The notes under the pieces are model-generated. The model was not told the origin of the DNA, made no database searches, and saw only the letters and a list, made by a program, of their open reading frames with translations. The position numbers and the translations under genes were made by a program. From Anthoceros angustus (lineage: Eukaryota > Streptophyta > Anthocerotopsida > Anthocerotales > Anthocerotaceae), in the NCBI GenBank assembly GCA_010909165.1, contig MU008164.1:2004001-2068000 (forward strand): a stretch of DNA of 64,000 bases. The letters run 5' to 3'. Positions 12,551 to 24,200 of this stretch are shown here, piece after piece (within the stretch, counting starts at the first letter, position 1; every line of letters begins with the position of its first letter).

Positions 12551-15500
12551 CTAGCCCCATGTTCTCCTCTTGCTCTCCTCCCTCTTGGCTGGTTGGGCAA
12601 TCTCTCCCATAAAATCTCTACCTCCTCGGCTGGACTCCTCTCTCTCTTGTGCTCGCCGCATGATGCAGTACTCCTCCTCGGTGAGCTCTTGAATCCTGGA
12701 TGGGTCGGTGAGTTTCCTCCTTAAGAATCCAACCCATAGGTAGGATCCGGTGCCGTCAAGGCATGGATCAAGTACCTCCATGTCCCCTGTGCCCACAACA
12801 ACATAAACTTTCGGAGACAATCTTCTCTCCAGCCAAGGAGAATCCGGGCACATGGTTATCTTGATAAGCATCCCTCAATCTAATGCACCATTGGGAAGTT
12901 AGACTTCTTAGGCGGTGCTTACCGCTCCCCACAGCTGTTGTCCTCCTCCTGTCAGCCCCTTCTTCCTTGTTGTAGCTCTGGTCTTGGAGCTGTTGCTCCC
13001 TTAGCAGTGCAGGTGTGCTTCCTTAGCGGCGGCGGTTGCTTGCTTAGCAACCTCCTCGGTGCTAACTCGCAGATTCTTCCATGGGAGGCTCGCATCTTCC
13101 ACGGTGGCTCTCCTTGCAATCCACAGCCCTCTTGGCCTCTTTCCACCTTTCCTTGCCTCGTCCCTCTCCTTCTTGTGGCGCCCGGCATCCAGTTTCGGCT
13201 GAACTTGCGCATCGAGATGACATTCTGCGGCTCCCCTATGGTGCTTTGTGCGTCCGAGAGTGAACCATGAGGTTTCGATCCTTGGTCTTGCAACTCTTCT
13301 CGGACCTTCCTTAATTCCTTCCATGCTACCTAGGCGTCCCTCAAGACCTCCTTCTCCCCTGACCTTGACACTCTGAAACACAAGGTGAGTACTAGACAAG
13401 CTGCAGAGAATGAGTAAAGGAGGGACAGCCTCCCGGCTTCCGACCCCTTCCTCTTGACCTTGAGGACTCCTCCAAGGAGACCACAAGGCTCCCTTGCTTT
13501 CCACCACTCTTGCGGATCGGCCACCGGATCTGGGCAACAGTAGTCTTCTCGGCCCTTGGCGGAGGAGGCAGTGCCTAGGCTTCTGACCTTTGGATCTGGA
13601 ACCCTCCCAAACCCCGTGCTCAAACACCGAGACTTAGGCCAACATTGCTTACATTTCATCAAGAGGCCTCTTATACCCAAGATCATTACAAAAGCGGCTT
13701 GGTGCTTGCCAATCTGTCGGTCTTAGCCTACCAATCCTAGAGGCCTATCTATCAATTACATCCACTATGAGAGGATAAGATTTGATCTATAACACATGGG
13801 CCTTTAGCTATTTCAGGCCACTTACCCTATTACCTCTCACAGGCCTCCTAGGCCTAGCCCCATGTTCTCCTCTTGCTCTCCTCCCTCTTGGCTGGTTGGG
13901 CAATCTCTCCCATAAAATCTCTACCTCCTCGGCTGGACTCCTCTCTCTCTTGTGCTCGCCGCATGATGCAGTACTCCTCCTCGGTGAGCTCTTGAATCTG
14001 GATGGGTCGGTGAGAGTTTCCTCCTTAAGAATCCAACCCATAGGTAGGATCCGGTGCCGTCAAGGCATGGATCAAGTACCTCCATGTCCCCCATGCCCAC
14101 AACAACATAAACTTTCGGAGACAATCTTCTCTCCAGCCAAGGAGAATCCGGGCACATGGTTATCTTGATAAGCATCCCTCAATCTAATGCACCATTGGGA
14201 AGTTAGACTTCTTAGGCGGTGCTTACCGCTCCCCACAGCTGTTGTCCTCCTCCAGTGTGTTGCCCCTTCTTCCTTGTTGTAGCTCGGTCTTGGAGCTGTT
14301 GCTCCCTTAGCAGTGCAGGTGTGCTTCCTTAGCGGCGGCGGTTGCTTAGCAACCTCCTCGGCTGTTGCTAACTCGACAGATTCTTCCATGGGAGGCTCCG
14401 CATCTTCCACGGTGGCTCTCCTTGCAATCACAGCCCTCTTGGCCTCTTTCCAACCTTTCCTTGCCTCGTCCCTCTCCTTCTTGTGGCGCCCGGCATCCAG
14501 TTTCGGCTGAACTTGCGCATCGAGATGACATTCTGCGGCTCCCCTATGGTGCTTTGTGCGTCCAGGCTGAACCATGAGGTTTCACGATCCTTGGTCTTCC
14601 GCAACTCTTCTCGGACCTTCCTTAATTCCGCTTCCATGCTACCTAGGCGTCCCTCAAGACCTCCTTCTCCTTCATTCCTGGAGCTCCTTCTCCCCTGTTG
14701 TTCCCCTGCGCTGTAAACCTAACAAAGAGGACGAGCTATCGGTCCTCCATCTCACCTAGTGCGTGCCATAGAGACCGGTTCTTGTAGGGTGATGTTAGGC
14801 CCCAAACCTCGGGATGGGTTCCCTCCTTCCTATCTGGCGCTCTCCCTGCGACCACTTGGGTATACTTGAGGTCACCCCTTGAGCAGTGGTGACTTTCTCG
14901 GGTCAGCTCGGCCGTGCCCAAGGTTGGGTGATTCCTCCTGTTGACTGTGGCTTCCCGGCCCTCTTGGCCTCTTTCCAACCTTTCCTTTGTCTGCTTGTCC
15001 GGGTGAGTTCCGGTCGTGCTCTTGTGGCTCTAGGAGTGGTTGGAGTCCCCTGTTGCTCGGCCGACCTCTCTTGGTGCTGTTGGGGTCTTAGCAACTCCGG
15101 TTGCTTTGTTAACCATGGTGATGCCTTAGCAATTGCCACATTCCTCTTCATGGACACTTCAGACTTCTCATCTTCACTCCCAGTGCCACTGGAGATGGCC
15201 TCTTCCTCGACTCCTCTTTGGGCTTCCTTCTTTCAAACACCGGCCTCCAGGCATGGAAGGCTGAGACCATCTCCATCCCCTCCAGCAACTTGGCATGGTC
15301 AAAAACGTGGATTAAGAAGGGAGATAGAGCTGAGGGACTGGGTGATGGTAGGGTCAAGTGGTCCCTCTCCCTGCACGCTGTGTCATAGAACATCCTGGCC
15401 CAATCTATCTTGGACCCTCTCACCACCTCATAGAAAGACAAGAAAATGGTCGACAATGTGCTCTAGCTTCTTAGTGAGTGAGAGCACAGGATCCACTGGC

Positions 15501-15895
15501 TAATCCATTTCGGGGTCTAACTTGTTGGTGACCCAGCCATTCTCCACCCTAGACAATGTGGGAGCAATGGCGACTTGTGCCTCCTGCGACTTTTGGGAGA
15601 TGGCTGAAAGGATCAATGATTATTCCACCACATTCCTCTTGAGCCTCTCATAGACACTGGAACAATGAATATTCCAGTGCGGGGTTGGTTCTCGTGTTGC
15701 CTTCCCTGTGGCCTTCTCCCTCATGTCTGCACATTCCCAAACCAATTAGGCTGTAGCACCACTTTTTGTCCATGAAGGACAAGTGATGCTTAGCCACCAA
15801 AGACCCGCCTTCACTCTCCGATTGCCCCATGTTGGGCCATTGGGCGATGGTAATGGCCTCAATGGCCACGGAGTGGTCTTCTTAGGCCATGCTTC
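12551..15895 (-). pseudogene. LTR-encoded accessory protein, 3' LTR copy
   Basis: Minus-strand frames run from MAPKKTTP-like codons near 15,890 through MGQSESEGGSLVAKHH and FYEVVRGSKIDWARMFYD to a charged, coiled-coil-prone stretch (MEAELRKVREELRKTKDRE, HKKERDEARKGWKEAKR). They end near LRDAYQDNHVPGFSLAGEKI and its continuation. The order and wording match the 5' LTR copy at 34,590-37,562. The middle block resembles the 'putative plant transposon protein' type of domain, by pattern and not by search. Frameshifts are frequent, and 12,551-12,871 is a second, partial copy of the C-terminal part (period about 1.3 kb). The function is unknown. Confidence 0.5.
13668..13675 (-). promoter_or_regulatory. 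LTR TATA box (TATAAGAG), copy
   Basis: Same minus-strand context GGGTATAAGAGGCCTC as at 12,356 and 34,415. Its distance from 12,356 (1,312 bp) reflects the local duplication. Confidence 0.5.
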
Positions 15896-16180
15896 ACGAC
15901 AGTAGAGTTCACAGTAAGGTCCGGCTGCGATACCACCACAGCACTTCCCCACTTCAAGATTCTGTCCCCTTTGTTAGTCGGCTCCCGACTTTCGAAATTT
16001 CCGCTTAGCTCGGCTTGTTGGAGGATCCCCTCTCTTTCGGCCCAACTTCACGATGGCGGGTGCCCCGCCTGATTCACTCCGATTTGGGAAGCGCCATCAC
16101 TCAATTTATTGATTCACCTATCTTCGGCCGTTTTACGTGTCCGACTTGACCCGGCACCCTCGATTGAAACCCGTTCTTAT

Positions 16181-16565
16181 CCTCCGCCTCCGCCTCCGCC
16201 TCCGCCTCCGCCTCCGCCTCCGCCTCGCTCGGCTTGAGGTGTACCTGCGCTTGAGGTGTATCCTGCAACCAGTTGAGCGGTGACCCCTGTGCGCTTTGTC
16301 TTGCCCTTGTCCGCGACCTCCCAGTGCGTGCGACGCCTGCCCGTGCACTTCCCTTTCCTTGCGCATTCCTCGGCCCCCCTCCTATCGCCGCTCTCCTTAG
16401 CTCCTTGCGGCACGGCGCGCCACACGCCGCCTTCTCCGGAGCTCGGCCCGATTACTCCCACCCGCCATTGGGGCGGTCGCGCGCGCCTTGCCGATTGCCC
16501 CGCCACGCTCCGAGCTTGAGGTGTGGCCTTCTCCGCCTCCGCCTCCGCCTCCGCCTCCGCCTCCA
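16181..16565. repeat. (CTCCGC)n microsatellites
   Basis: Two CCTCCG-repeat tracts (16,181-16,229 and 16,527-16,565) lie within the 3' LTR where it diverges from the 5' LTR. Frames through them are poly-Arg or poly-Gly and are not counted as genes. Confidence 0.85.
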
Positions 16566-17088
16566 CCGCTTCTCCGCCTCATCCGCCGCATCCGCCCGGA
16601 CTGCCATCCCATCGGCCCTCTCGAGTGCGCTCGTCGCTCGCCTTCCGTGTCATTGCCTTGTGTCCTCCCTCGTCCCCGGTCACGCTCCGAGCTTGAGGTG
16701 TGGCGCGCCTTGATTCTGCAAATATTCCTTGTCCTTCCGGACTTAATTTAAATAGGACCCCGTTACTTCCGTTGGTATTTCCAATGATTTCGCTCAATTA
16801 GGTTTTCCAGTTTATCGGAAAATAACTCCGACTTGGTTGCTACCATAGCAGGCTCCGTCGGTTCTTTGTCATATAGCAGTCCTGTCGGCCTAGCACAGCG
16901 TTAGCAAGCCGGCAACCCTCAAGGTTACATCCGGGATCGGGACTAGACTCTCTTCCTCCTACTAGGCTCTAGTAGACTTTTCTTATTTCCTAACCTACTT
17001 CACATTCCAACTCCACACGATTCTCACAACTTAAACACAAAACAAAAAACACTCCTTTTAGAAGTCGAGTACCCATGTGGTCACCACA

Positions 17089-17101
17089 TACTCCCTTCTC
17101 A
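17089..17101 (-). other. polypurine tract
   Basis: The minus strand reads AAATGAGAAGGGAGTA directly followed by the LTR start TGTGGTG. A purine run next to the 3' LTR is the expected plus-strand primer, and it fixes the LTR edge at 17,088. Confidence 0.75.
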
Positions 17102-17104
17102 TTT

Positions 17105-18260
17105 GTTGGCGTCCCGCCAACTTATTAATACTTCTTCACGCCAACCATTGACCGGTTGTAGCGAGAATCCATCAAGTTCTGCTGTATGGATCCATTGTCG
17201 AACACTTGCGGCACCACAGCAGGACCCATCCATCTAAGATGCACTTCGAAGTGCATGTACTGTATCATCTGACAGCAAGTCCCGGAACAACGTACTCTTG
17301 TTTTTGCGACTTAGGTCATGCCATTCCTTCCTCTTCTCTTGGGCGTTACAGGGCGCCAAGGCTTGTTCCTACTCTCCATGTGCTGAACAAAGCCTATGAG
17401 CCTCTCCAATGGCTCTCCTCCACCGTCATCCTCTTATGCTCTTGGACTCTCAAGCGTTGGCACTTCAAACTCAATGGGCATGGTGGTGAATGCCCATAGG
17501 TGAGGTAGTAGGGAGTCTATTGTGTGGTCACCTTCTCCGCTGTCCTATACGCCCACAACGCTGAGTGAAGCTTCCGGTCCCAATCGTAAGTGTAAGTGAT
17601 GGTTAACTTGTTAAGGATCCTACAAAGCAACCCATTAGCTTTCTCCGTGAGTCCATTCGCCTTGGGGTTGTAGGGGGTGGTCTTCCTGTGGCTGATGTTG
17701 AAATACTTGACCATGTGTGAGATCACCTCGTTGATGAAATGGGTACCCACAGCTAACCAACTCCAGGCACCGTACCTTGTGATGATATGCTCAAACAAGA
17801 ACACAGCCACCACATTTCTGTGTCCACGGGCAAGGCTTGAGCTTCCACCATGCGGTGTGGTCCGTTGCTACGAGAATATATTGGTTGGCTCCCTTGGTCT
17901 TGGGGTTGAATCGGCAGTCAATCCCCACTTCTCAAAGGCGCCAAGGCTAGGATAGGGACCAATGGCCCCTTTGTGTGGTCTGGTTGGCTTCAACCCTTTG
18001 ACATGCATCATGGCAGCTTGATGAACTCCCTAGCATCAGCATGCAAGGTTGGCCACCAATACCCTGCCTCCAAGATCTTCTTACAGGTCACGTTGGCAGC
18101 GTAGTGACCTCCAGCCTCCTCCTCATGCAAGGCGCTGAGAACCCGGTCCTTTTGACCATCCTTGACCCACAACCTCTCAACTCCATCTGGCCCTACCCTG
18201 TACAGCTTGTCCCCGCGCTTAACAACAGGTCTGGAGAAGTATAGGAACAACCTCTGTTCT
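17105..18260 (-). pseudogene. gypsy integrase region
   Basis: In minus-strand order: an N-terminal zinc-binding segment (HEEEAGGHYAANVTCKKIL then YWWPTLHADAREF); core fragments including FEKWGL and GTHFINEVISHMV; the STPYNPKANG-type block (TTPYNPKANGLTEKANG); and LHSALWAYRTAEKVTTQ. Near 17,110-17,260 is a C-terminal chromatin/DNA-binding module resembling GPY/F (WMGPAVVPQVFDNGSIQ). Integrases insert the cDNA. The two cysteines expected after the HH pair are not visible and several frameshifts separate the blocks, so this is a relic. It sits after RNase H and before the polypurine tract, as in Ty3/gypsy. Confidence 0.85.
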
Positions 18261-18498
18261 TTGTTGTAGCAGTATCGACCCGTTGCTAAAAGCGAAAGAC
18301 CTCCTCATAGGCTGGCACCAAACTTCTCCCTCCCTTCTCATTTGGCTGTACCTCCGTTTCCATCAACTTGGCATTGGGCCTAGCACTCTCCTCATCCTCC
18401 TCCAACAAAAGCTTCATCCGGAAAATGATCTTCTTGATCATGCTCCACCTTCTCCGTCTTCAAGCGAGACAAGTAGTCGCGTTCACATGCTTCCTCCC

Positions 18499-19905
18499 TC
18501 ACGTGTCTCCACCGTGAAGGTGAACTCTTACCTTGAAGATCCAGCGAGCTATCACGGCCGGATAGGTCCGCCTTGTTGACAAGATGCTTGAGAGCAAAAT
18601 GGTCAACATGAAACACAAACTCATAGGAGAGGAGATAATGGAAACTTTCTTCGAATACACCATGCCAAGGGCTTCCCTTTCGATTGTTGTGTACTTGCGC
18701 TCCGCATCGGTGAGTTGCCGTCCAGCGTAGTAGATCGGGTAGTCTCTCTTCTTGTTATCCCGCTGGCTCAAGATTGTACCAATGGCGAAGGCGGAAACAT
18801 CCACGTAAATATGAAACTTCTTGCTCCAATCCGGTCCCTTGAGGGTTGGGGCTGTTACCAACGTGGTCCTCAAATCTTGAAATGCTGCCTCCCTCTCTGT
18901 CCAGTCCCACTCTTGGTCCTTCCTCAACAAGCTGGTCGTGAGCAGCCCTCCTAGCAAAGTTAGGCACAAAGCGTAGTAGCCCACCATGCCAAGGAACCCC
19001 GGAGTTCCTTGAGAGTTGTTGGCTTCGGGCAACAATCATCTTCACCTTATGCGGATCAACTTGATGCCCGTCTTTGAAATTGCACAACAAAATCCCCTCC
19101 GCATGCCAAAGTAGCATTTCTCGGGATGTAGGCAAAGTTGAGTTTCACGACACCTCGCCAAGCACCGCCAAGTGATCCGGTGCTCCTCCACACTCCCAAA
19201 CACACAAAATCATCTAGGAATACCTCCATGAACTTGTGGAGATACTCCTTGAAGATCTCAACCATGCTCGCATGAAGGAACCGGCGCTCCGTCAATCGAG
19301 CACTTCTCTTGTGAAGGTCCCCAATCCGTTGTGAAGGCTGTTAGAGGTCACTCTCCCTCAAGTGCGGTGATTGTACCCAGTACGTCAAGAGCAGTACACA
19401 TCTTCCGACCACCAAATCCGAGGATGTTGTCGATGAATGGCGGAAAATGGTCCTTCTTGGTTGCTTTGTTGAGCTTCCTCCAATCTTGGCATACTCGAAT
19501 CTTTCCGGTACCTTCTTGAACCACAACGATCGGAGCCACCCACTCCGTGTTGACGATTGGATAGATGGCGTCGCCTTCAAGTACAATTCAATGCTCCTTC
19601 ACCTTGATGAGTACTTTGGGTTCAGCTTGTATTGGGAATTCGCGAGTCGCTCCACGGCTCCAAATCGATCCTATGCTCCCCACTTCTTGGGAATCCCTTC
19701 ATATCATCACCTCGAAGGCAAACACGTCGATGAACTCGAGGCTGCTGTTCCTTCTTCCAACTTCTGGTTCCGGTATCGTGCAAACTTGACACCTTCGGGC
19801 AATACCTCCACATCCTTAATCTATCCTTGTACCCATTCTCGCTCCACGGGTGCTGAACTCTCACCAAACCCTTCCTCCGGTTCACGAGGTCCTCTTCCCT
19901 CATCC
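18499..19905 (-). pseudogene. gypsy reverse transcriptase and RNase H region
   Basis: Minus-strand blocks: DVFAFE then EHRIDLEPW (start of RT); VAPIVVVQEGTGKIRVCQDW and RKLNKATKKDHF (fingers); the catalytic FLDDF at 19,206-19,220; GTPGFLGMVGYY (RT connection); and the RNase H domain with FHIYVDVSAFAIGTILSQ, YYAGRQLTDAERKYTTIERE and HVDHFALKHLVNKADLSGR. All are classical Ty3/gypsy signatures. Frameshifts fall between nearly every block. The aspartate pair of FxDD is intact, but no continuous polyprotein exists. Confidence 0.9.
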
Positions 19906-20518
19906 CCACTCCTAAATAGGTCCTCAGTGAATCGAATATGGCTCAGCCGTAGCGCGTCTTTCGATGGCGGTAAGGCGCGCAATCCGTGTCGTTGTAGGAA
20001 GAAATCCGTTCCCAAGGAATGATAGGCTCCGTTTACGCGTTTGGTGATTCCTACCCGCGCGCTCGTTCACTCAACACACATACTCTAACTATCGCGTTCA
20101 CCGTCTGCCGGTATGGCCAAGCGTTTGAGACCCGTTCGCGTCGTATCGTTCACATCCGTCCCTCACACATCCGGTCCTTTCCTCTCTCCCTCACGCTACA
20201 CTCCTCGGTCTTAGAAAAAAGCGCGGGTTACGATCAGGACCTCCTCGTCGTTCGCGGGCCTCTCCGTCCGGGCTCTGCCGCCCTCCGGAGTTCCTCGGCT
20301 CACCGTTCGGTCCGTTCGGTCTTGGGCGCGGCTCGGGCGAGCCGTCAGATCACCCTTCCACACGCACACACCACAGCGTTAGGTCGTCACGGGACCTTGA
20401 TCAATCTCCCGGGCGCCATTGCACCTTTCGGTGACTCGGGACTCACGTTAGCAAGAAGACACACAAAGGTGCGCAGAGCGGCATCAACACCAAGAAGATG
20501 ATTTATTGGGCCTTGGCC

Positions 20519-20526
20519 CTCTTATA
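20519..20526 (-). promoter_or_regulatory. LTR TATA box (TATAAGAG) of inner block
   Basis: The minus strand reads GAGTATAAGAGGGCC about 570 bp from the block's distal edge, equivalent to 8457 in the 3' LTR. Confidence 0.5.
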
Positions 20527-21209
20527 CTCGCGAAGGTCGGCGCCTTTATTACCTCTATTACGGGGGGCGGCATTTCGGGTACCTAACCAGCCGCCTACTA
20601 CCACCTATTCCACCTATCGCGCCGTCGGTGGTGGGGTGGATAGCCTCATTCCTTCTTGGCAGCCTGTCATGCAGGCGCGCAATCGGATGATCGCGGTAGA
20701 CCCTTCCTCTTCAGTGCAGCTGCGCCACCGTGGCGGCGACAGCGATCACCACCAAGTCTTCCTCGTCCTCCCTCTTCTCTCTCGGCGGGCCCCTGATGGG
20801 CCCTCAAGGGTTGGATCTGCTGGGGTTGGTGGTGGTGGCTCTCCCCACTCCCGAGTTTGGACCTCGGGACCTGTCTCGACTCGGTCCGGACCTCTAGGTC
20901 AGTCTTCCCTCAGTCCGGTCTCCTGGCCCGGCCTTCTTTGAGTCAGGTCCTCGGGGGGGTGGCCCTGGTCGGTCTTGGACCCAACCCTTCCACAGGGTCG
21001 GACCTCGGGGCGGACTCGTCACTAGAGTCTGGATCCCTAAGTCCAGACTTCCTTCTGGGGGCCGGACCTCGGGGTCCGGCCCTTCCTCGGGAGTCCGGAC
21101 AAAGTCCGGACCCTCAGGCTCCTGGGCATGCCTCCTCGCCGGGCTAGCCACGGGTTCATCCACTGAGCCCTCCCTTGGTTCCCGAATGCCCGGTTGCCCC
21201 CTTTCCCCT

Positions 21210-24200
21210 TCAAGATCCTCCCCTCGTCCTTCCATGCGAGGGTCGAAACTTACCTCGGTGTGGCGCCCTTCCTCCTCCGGTTCCTCCAGCTGCTCTCCTT
21301 GGCGCTGCTGCTGCGTCGTGCGCTCCTAGGACTCCAGCGGTTGTCTTGTCCCGGGTCCGTCCTCCTCGCTCCTCCTTGGTCCCTTGAGTCCACCCTCCTG
21401 CCTGGGGTGGCGCGGGACCTCGAGCCTTGAGGAGCTCTGCGTGGTAGTAGCGGTCGGAATCGACTTCTGAATCGCCTCCTCCACATGAGCCGGGCACCGG
21501 TACTCCCTCCTCCAAGGTGCTCGTGGCAGGCGGATCGCCACTTTCTTGGCTGTCTCCGTGGCCAAGCTCACGGTATGTGGTAGGCGGACTCCCTTGAGGC
21601 CGTCAAGGCTGCCTCAGTTACCTCTTGCAACCTTGCTGCTGCTCGGCGTTCTCCTCCTCCGTTGTTGCTTGACTCCGCCATTTCGGGCCATGGGTGAGCT
21701 CTCCTTCCTGGCCGGACGAGCTGTATCCTCCGATTGCCTTCCTCCTTCTTCTATTCTTTCCGGAGGTCCTCCACTTCCTTCTCAGGCGGGCGGTATCCCG
21801 TCAGGCTCACGGCTTCCGCCACGTCCTGCGCAACTTGGCGGCGTCGAACTCCTTGCCCGCTGTTCTCCTCCGTCTTCAAGCGGGCTGGGCGTTCCACCTC
21901 TCGCTCGAAGTCTTGGATTCTCTCGTTGAGAACCCCTGCTGCTCCGTCATCTTGGGTTGCAACTCCAAAGTGTCCTTGTTGTCCTCCGGCTCCACTCGCC
22001 CTTCTACCTCCTGCAGGTCCCCAATCTCCCGGGTCTTGGCCTCAGCGCCTCCTCACGGCTCAAGTGCTTGCTCCATGACCACTTGCTCGGCCTTGATTGG
22101 CGCGGCTCTCTCGGCCGCCTCTCCACGGTTCGATCAGAGTGGTGATCGCGATCGGCCCTGGCCTCCGCCTCCTTGGCCACCTTCACTGAGCCTCTCCGGC
22201 TTGGCTCTGGTCGGTCAGGCTGCCTCACGAGATCCGCGCCCGTTCGCTTGCCGGGCGTCCTCGCTTCTGCTGCGCTCGCTCTGCTGCGGAGGTCCTCCGC
22301 CGCTTGGGCCTCCTTGGCTGCTCGGCGTTCTCCTCCTCCCGTTGTTGCTTGACTCTTGATTTCACGGGCCATGGGTGAGCTCCTTACCTTCCTGGCCGGA
22401 CGAGCAGCTGTACCTTTCCTCGATTGCCTTTCCCTTCTTCTATTCTTTCCGGAGGTCCTCCACTTCCTTCTCAGGCGGGCGGTATCCCGTCAGGCTCACC
22501 CCGCCCGCCTGCTGCGCAACTGCGGCGTCGAACTCCTTGCCGCCGCTTTGTTCTCCTCCGTCTTCAAGCGGGCTGGGCGTTCCACCTCTCGCTCGAAGTC
22601 TTGGATTCTCTCGTTGAGAACCCCTGCTGCTCCGTCATCTTGGGTTGCAACTCCAAAGGTGTGTTGTCCTCCGGCTCACGCCTCGCCCTTCTACCTCCTG
22701 CACCACAGGGTCCCCAATCTCCCGGGTCTTGGCCTCAGCCTCCTCACGGCTCGGCCGTGCCTCCCTTGACCACTTGCTCGGCCTTGATTGGCGGCTCTCT
22801 CGGCCGCCTCTCTCCACCGGTTCGATCACATGGTGATCGCGATCGGCCGCCCGTGGCCTCCGCCTCCTTGGCCACCTTCACAGCCTCTCCGGCTTGGCTC
22901 TGGTCGGTCAGGCTGCCTCGCGAGATCCGCGCCCGTTCGCTTGCGCCCGGGCGTCCTCCTTCTGCTGCGCTCGCCCCTCACTGCGAGGTCCTCCGCCCAG
23001 GCCTCCTTGGCTGCCAGTTCCTCGGTGAAGGAATTTGTCCGGTCCTTGCGGATGGACCAAACCTCCCTCTCCGCCTCCCGTTGTTGCTTGACTCACCATT
23101 TCGGGCCATGGGTGAGCTCTACCTTCCTGGCCGGACGAGCTGTACCTTTCCTCCGGTGCCTTCCTCCCTTCTTCTATTCTTTCCGGAGGTCCTCCACTTC
23201 CTTCTCCAGGCGGGCGGTATCCCGTCAGGCTCACGGCTTCCGCCACGTCCTGCGCAACTGGCGTCGAACTCCTTGCCGCTGTTCTCCTCCGTCTTCAAGC
23301 GGGCTGGGCGTTCCACCTCTCGCTCGAAGTCTTGGATTCTCGTTGAGAACCCCTGCTGCTCCGTCATCTTGGGTTGCAACTCCAAGGTGTCCTTGTTGTC
23401 CTCCGGCTCCTGCCCTTCTACCTCCTGCAGTGCACCACAGGGTCCCCAATCTCCCGGGTCTTGGCCTCAGCGCCTCCTCACGGCTCGGCCGTGCTTGCTC
23501 CATGACCACTTGCTCGGCCTTGATTGGCGGCTCTCTCGGCCGCCTCTCCACGGTTCGATCACGCCGATGGTGATCGCGATCGGCCGCCGTGGCCTCCGCC
23601 TCCTTGGCCACCTTCACAGCCTCTCCGGCTTGGCTCTGGTCGGTCAGGCTGCCTCAGATCCGCCCGTTCGCTTGCGCCCGGGCGTCCTCGCTTCTGCTGC
23701 GCTCGCCCCTCACTGCGAGGTCCTCCGCCGCTTGGGCCTCCTTGGCACCTTATTCCTCCGGTGAAGGAATTTAGTCGGTCCTTGCGGATGGACCAAACCT
23801 CCCTCTCCGCCTCCCGGCGTTTTCCTTCCTCAATCCTGAGAGCTTGGCCTTCCTTCTCGCCTCTGGGCTCCCTCCAGCTGCTCACGGAGGAGCACCATGC
23901 GCCTCGGGTGGCTTCCACCTCTGGGCCTTCTCGGCCATCCCGAGACCCAGGCATACCGTCCATGGCGGTGGCAGGACCGCCGTGTTTCCTCCACGGCCTG
24001 AGTGAGGCTCCCACAAAGTCCGTTGCGGGCCGGCATCTCCGTCCGTCAGGACCTCCATACGCGATCGGAGCAAGTCGGGGGGTTCTCGGACAATCGGGAC
24101 CCTTAGGTCACGAGTCTTTGGCTCGGGCTTCCCCTCCTTGGCCCTTTTGGCGCGAGCTCCTTCTCGCCCTTTTCTCCACAGGGCTCGGCGGAGGTGATGG

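Larger units (their letters stand above)
7802..17088 (-). repeat. 3' LTR (9.3 kb, internally duplicated)
   Basis: The right edge is ...ACCACA at 17,088, next to a polypurine tract, and the left edge is TGTGGCGCG at 7802. U5-like ends TGTGG(A/G)GTGATTTTCT recur at 8821 and 9817, so the distal part is present in tandem. Sequences at 9817-16,180 match 33,159-38,085 of the 5' LTR, while 7802-8820 matches 19,949-20,830 of the inner block. The copy therefore looks like a mosaic of two LTR subfamilies. CT-rich stretches and (CT)n runs near 9184, 10,148, 10,786 and 11,427 give long Ser/Pro/Leu frames without meaning. Confidence 0.75.

Noticed and set aside
16133-16566. Frames with poly-Arg and poly-Gly runs
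   Set aside because: They translate a CTCCGC microsatellite.
22424-23764. 446-codon plus-strand open frame
   Set aside because: It lies opposite the accessory coding strand of the inner LTR block, changes nothing at the repeat borders and is Ser/Pro/Leu/Arg-rich. It is antisense to a GC-rich coiled-coil region.
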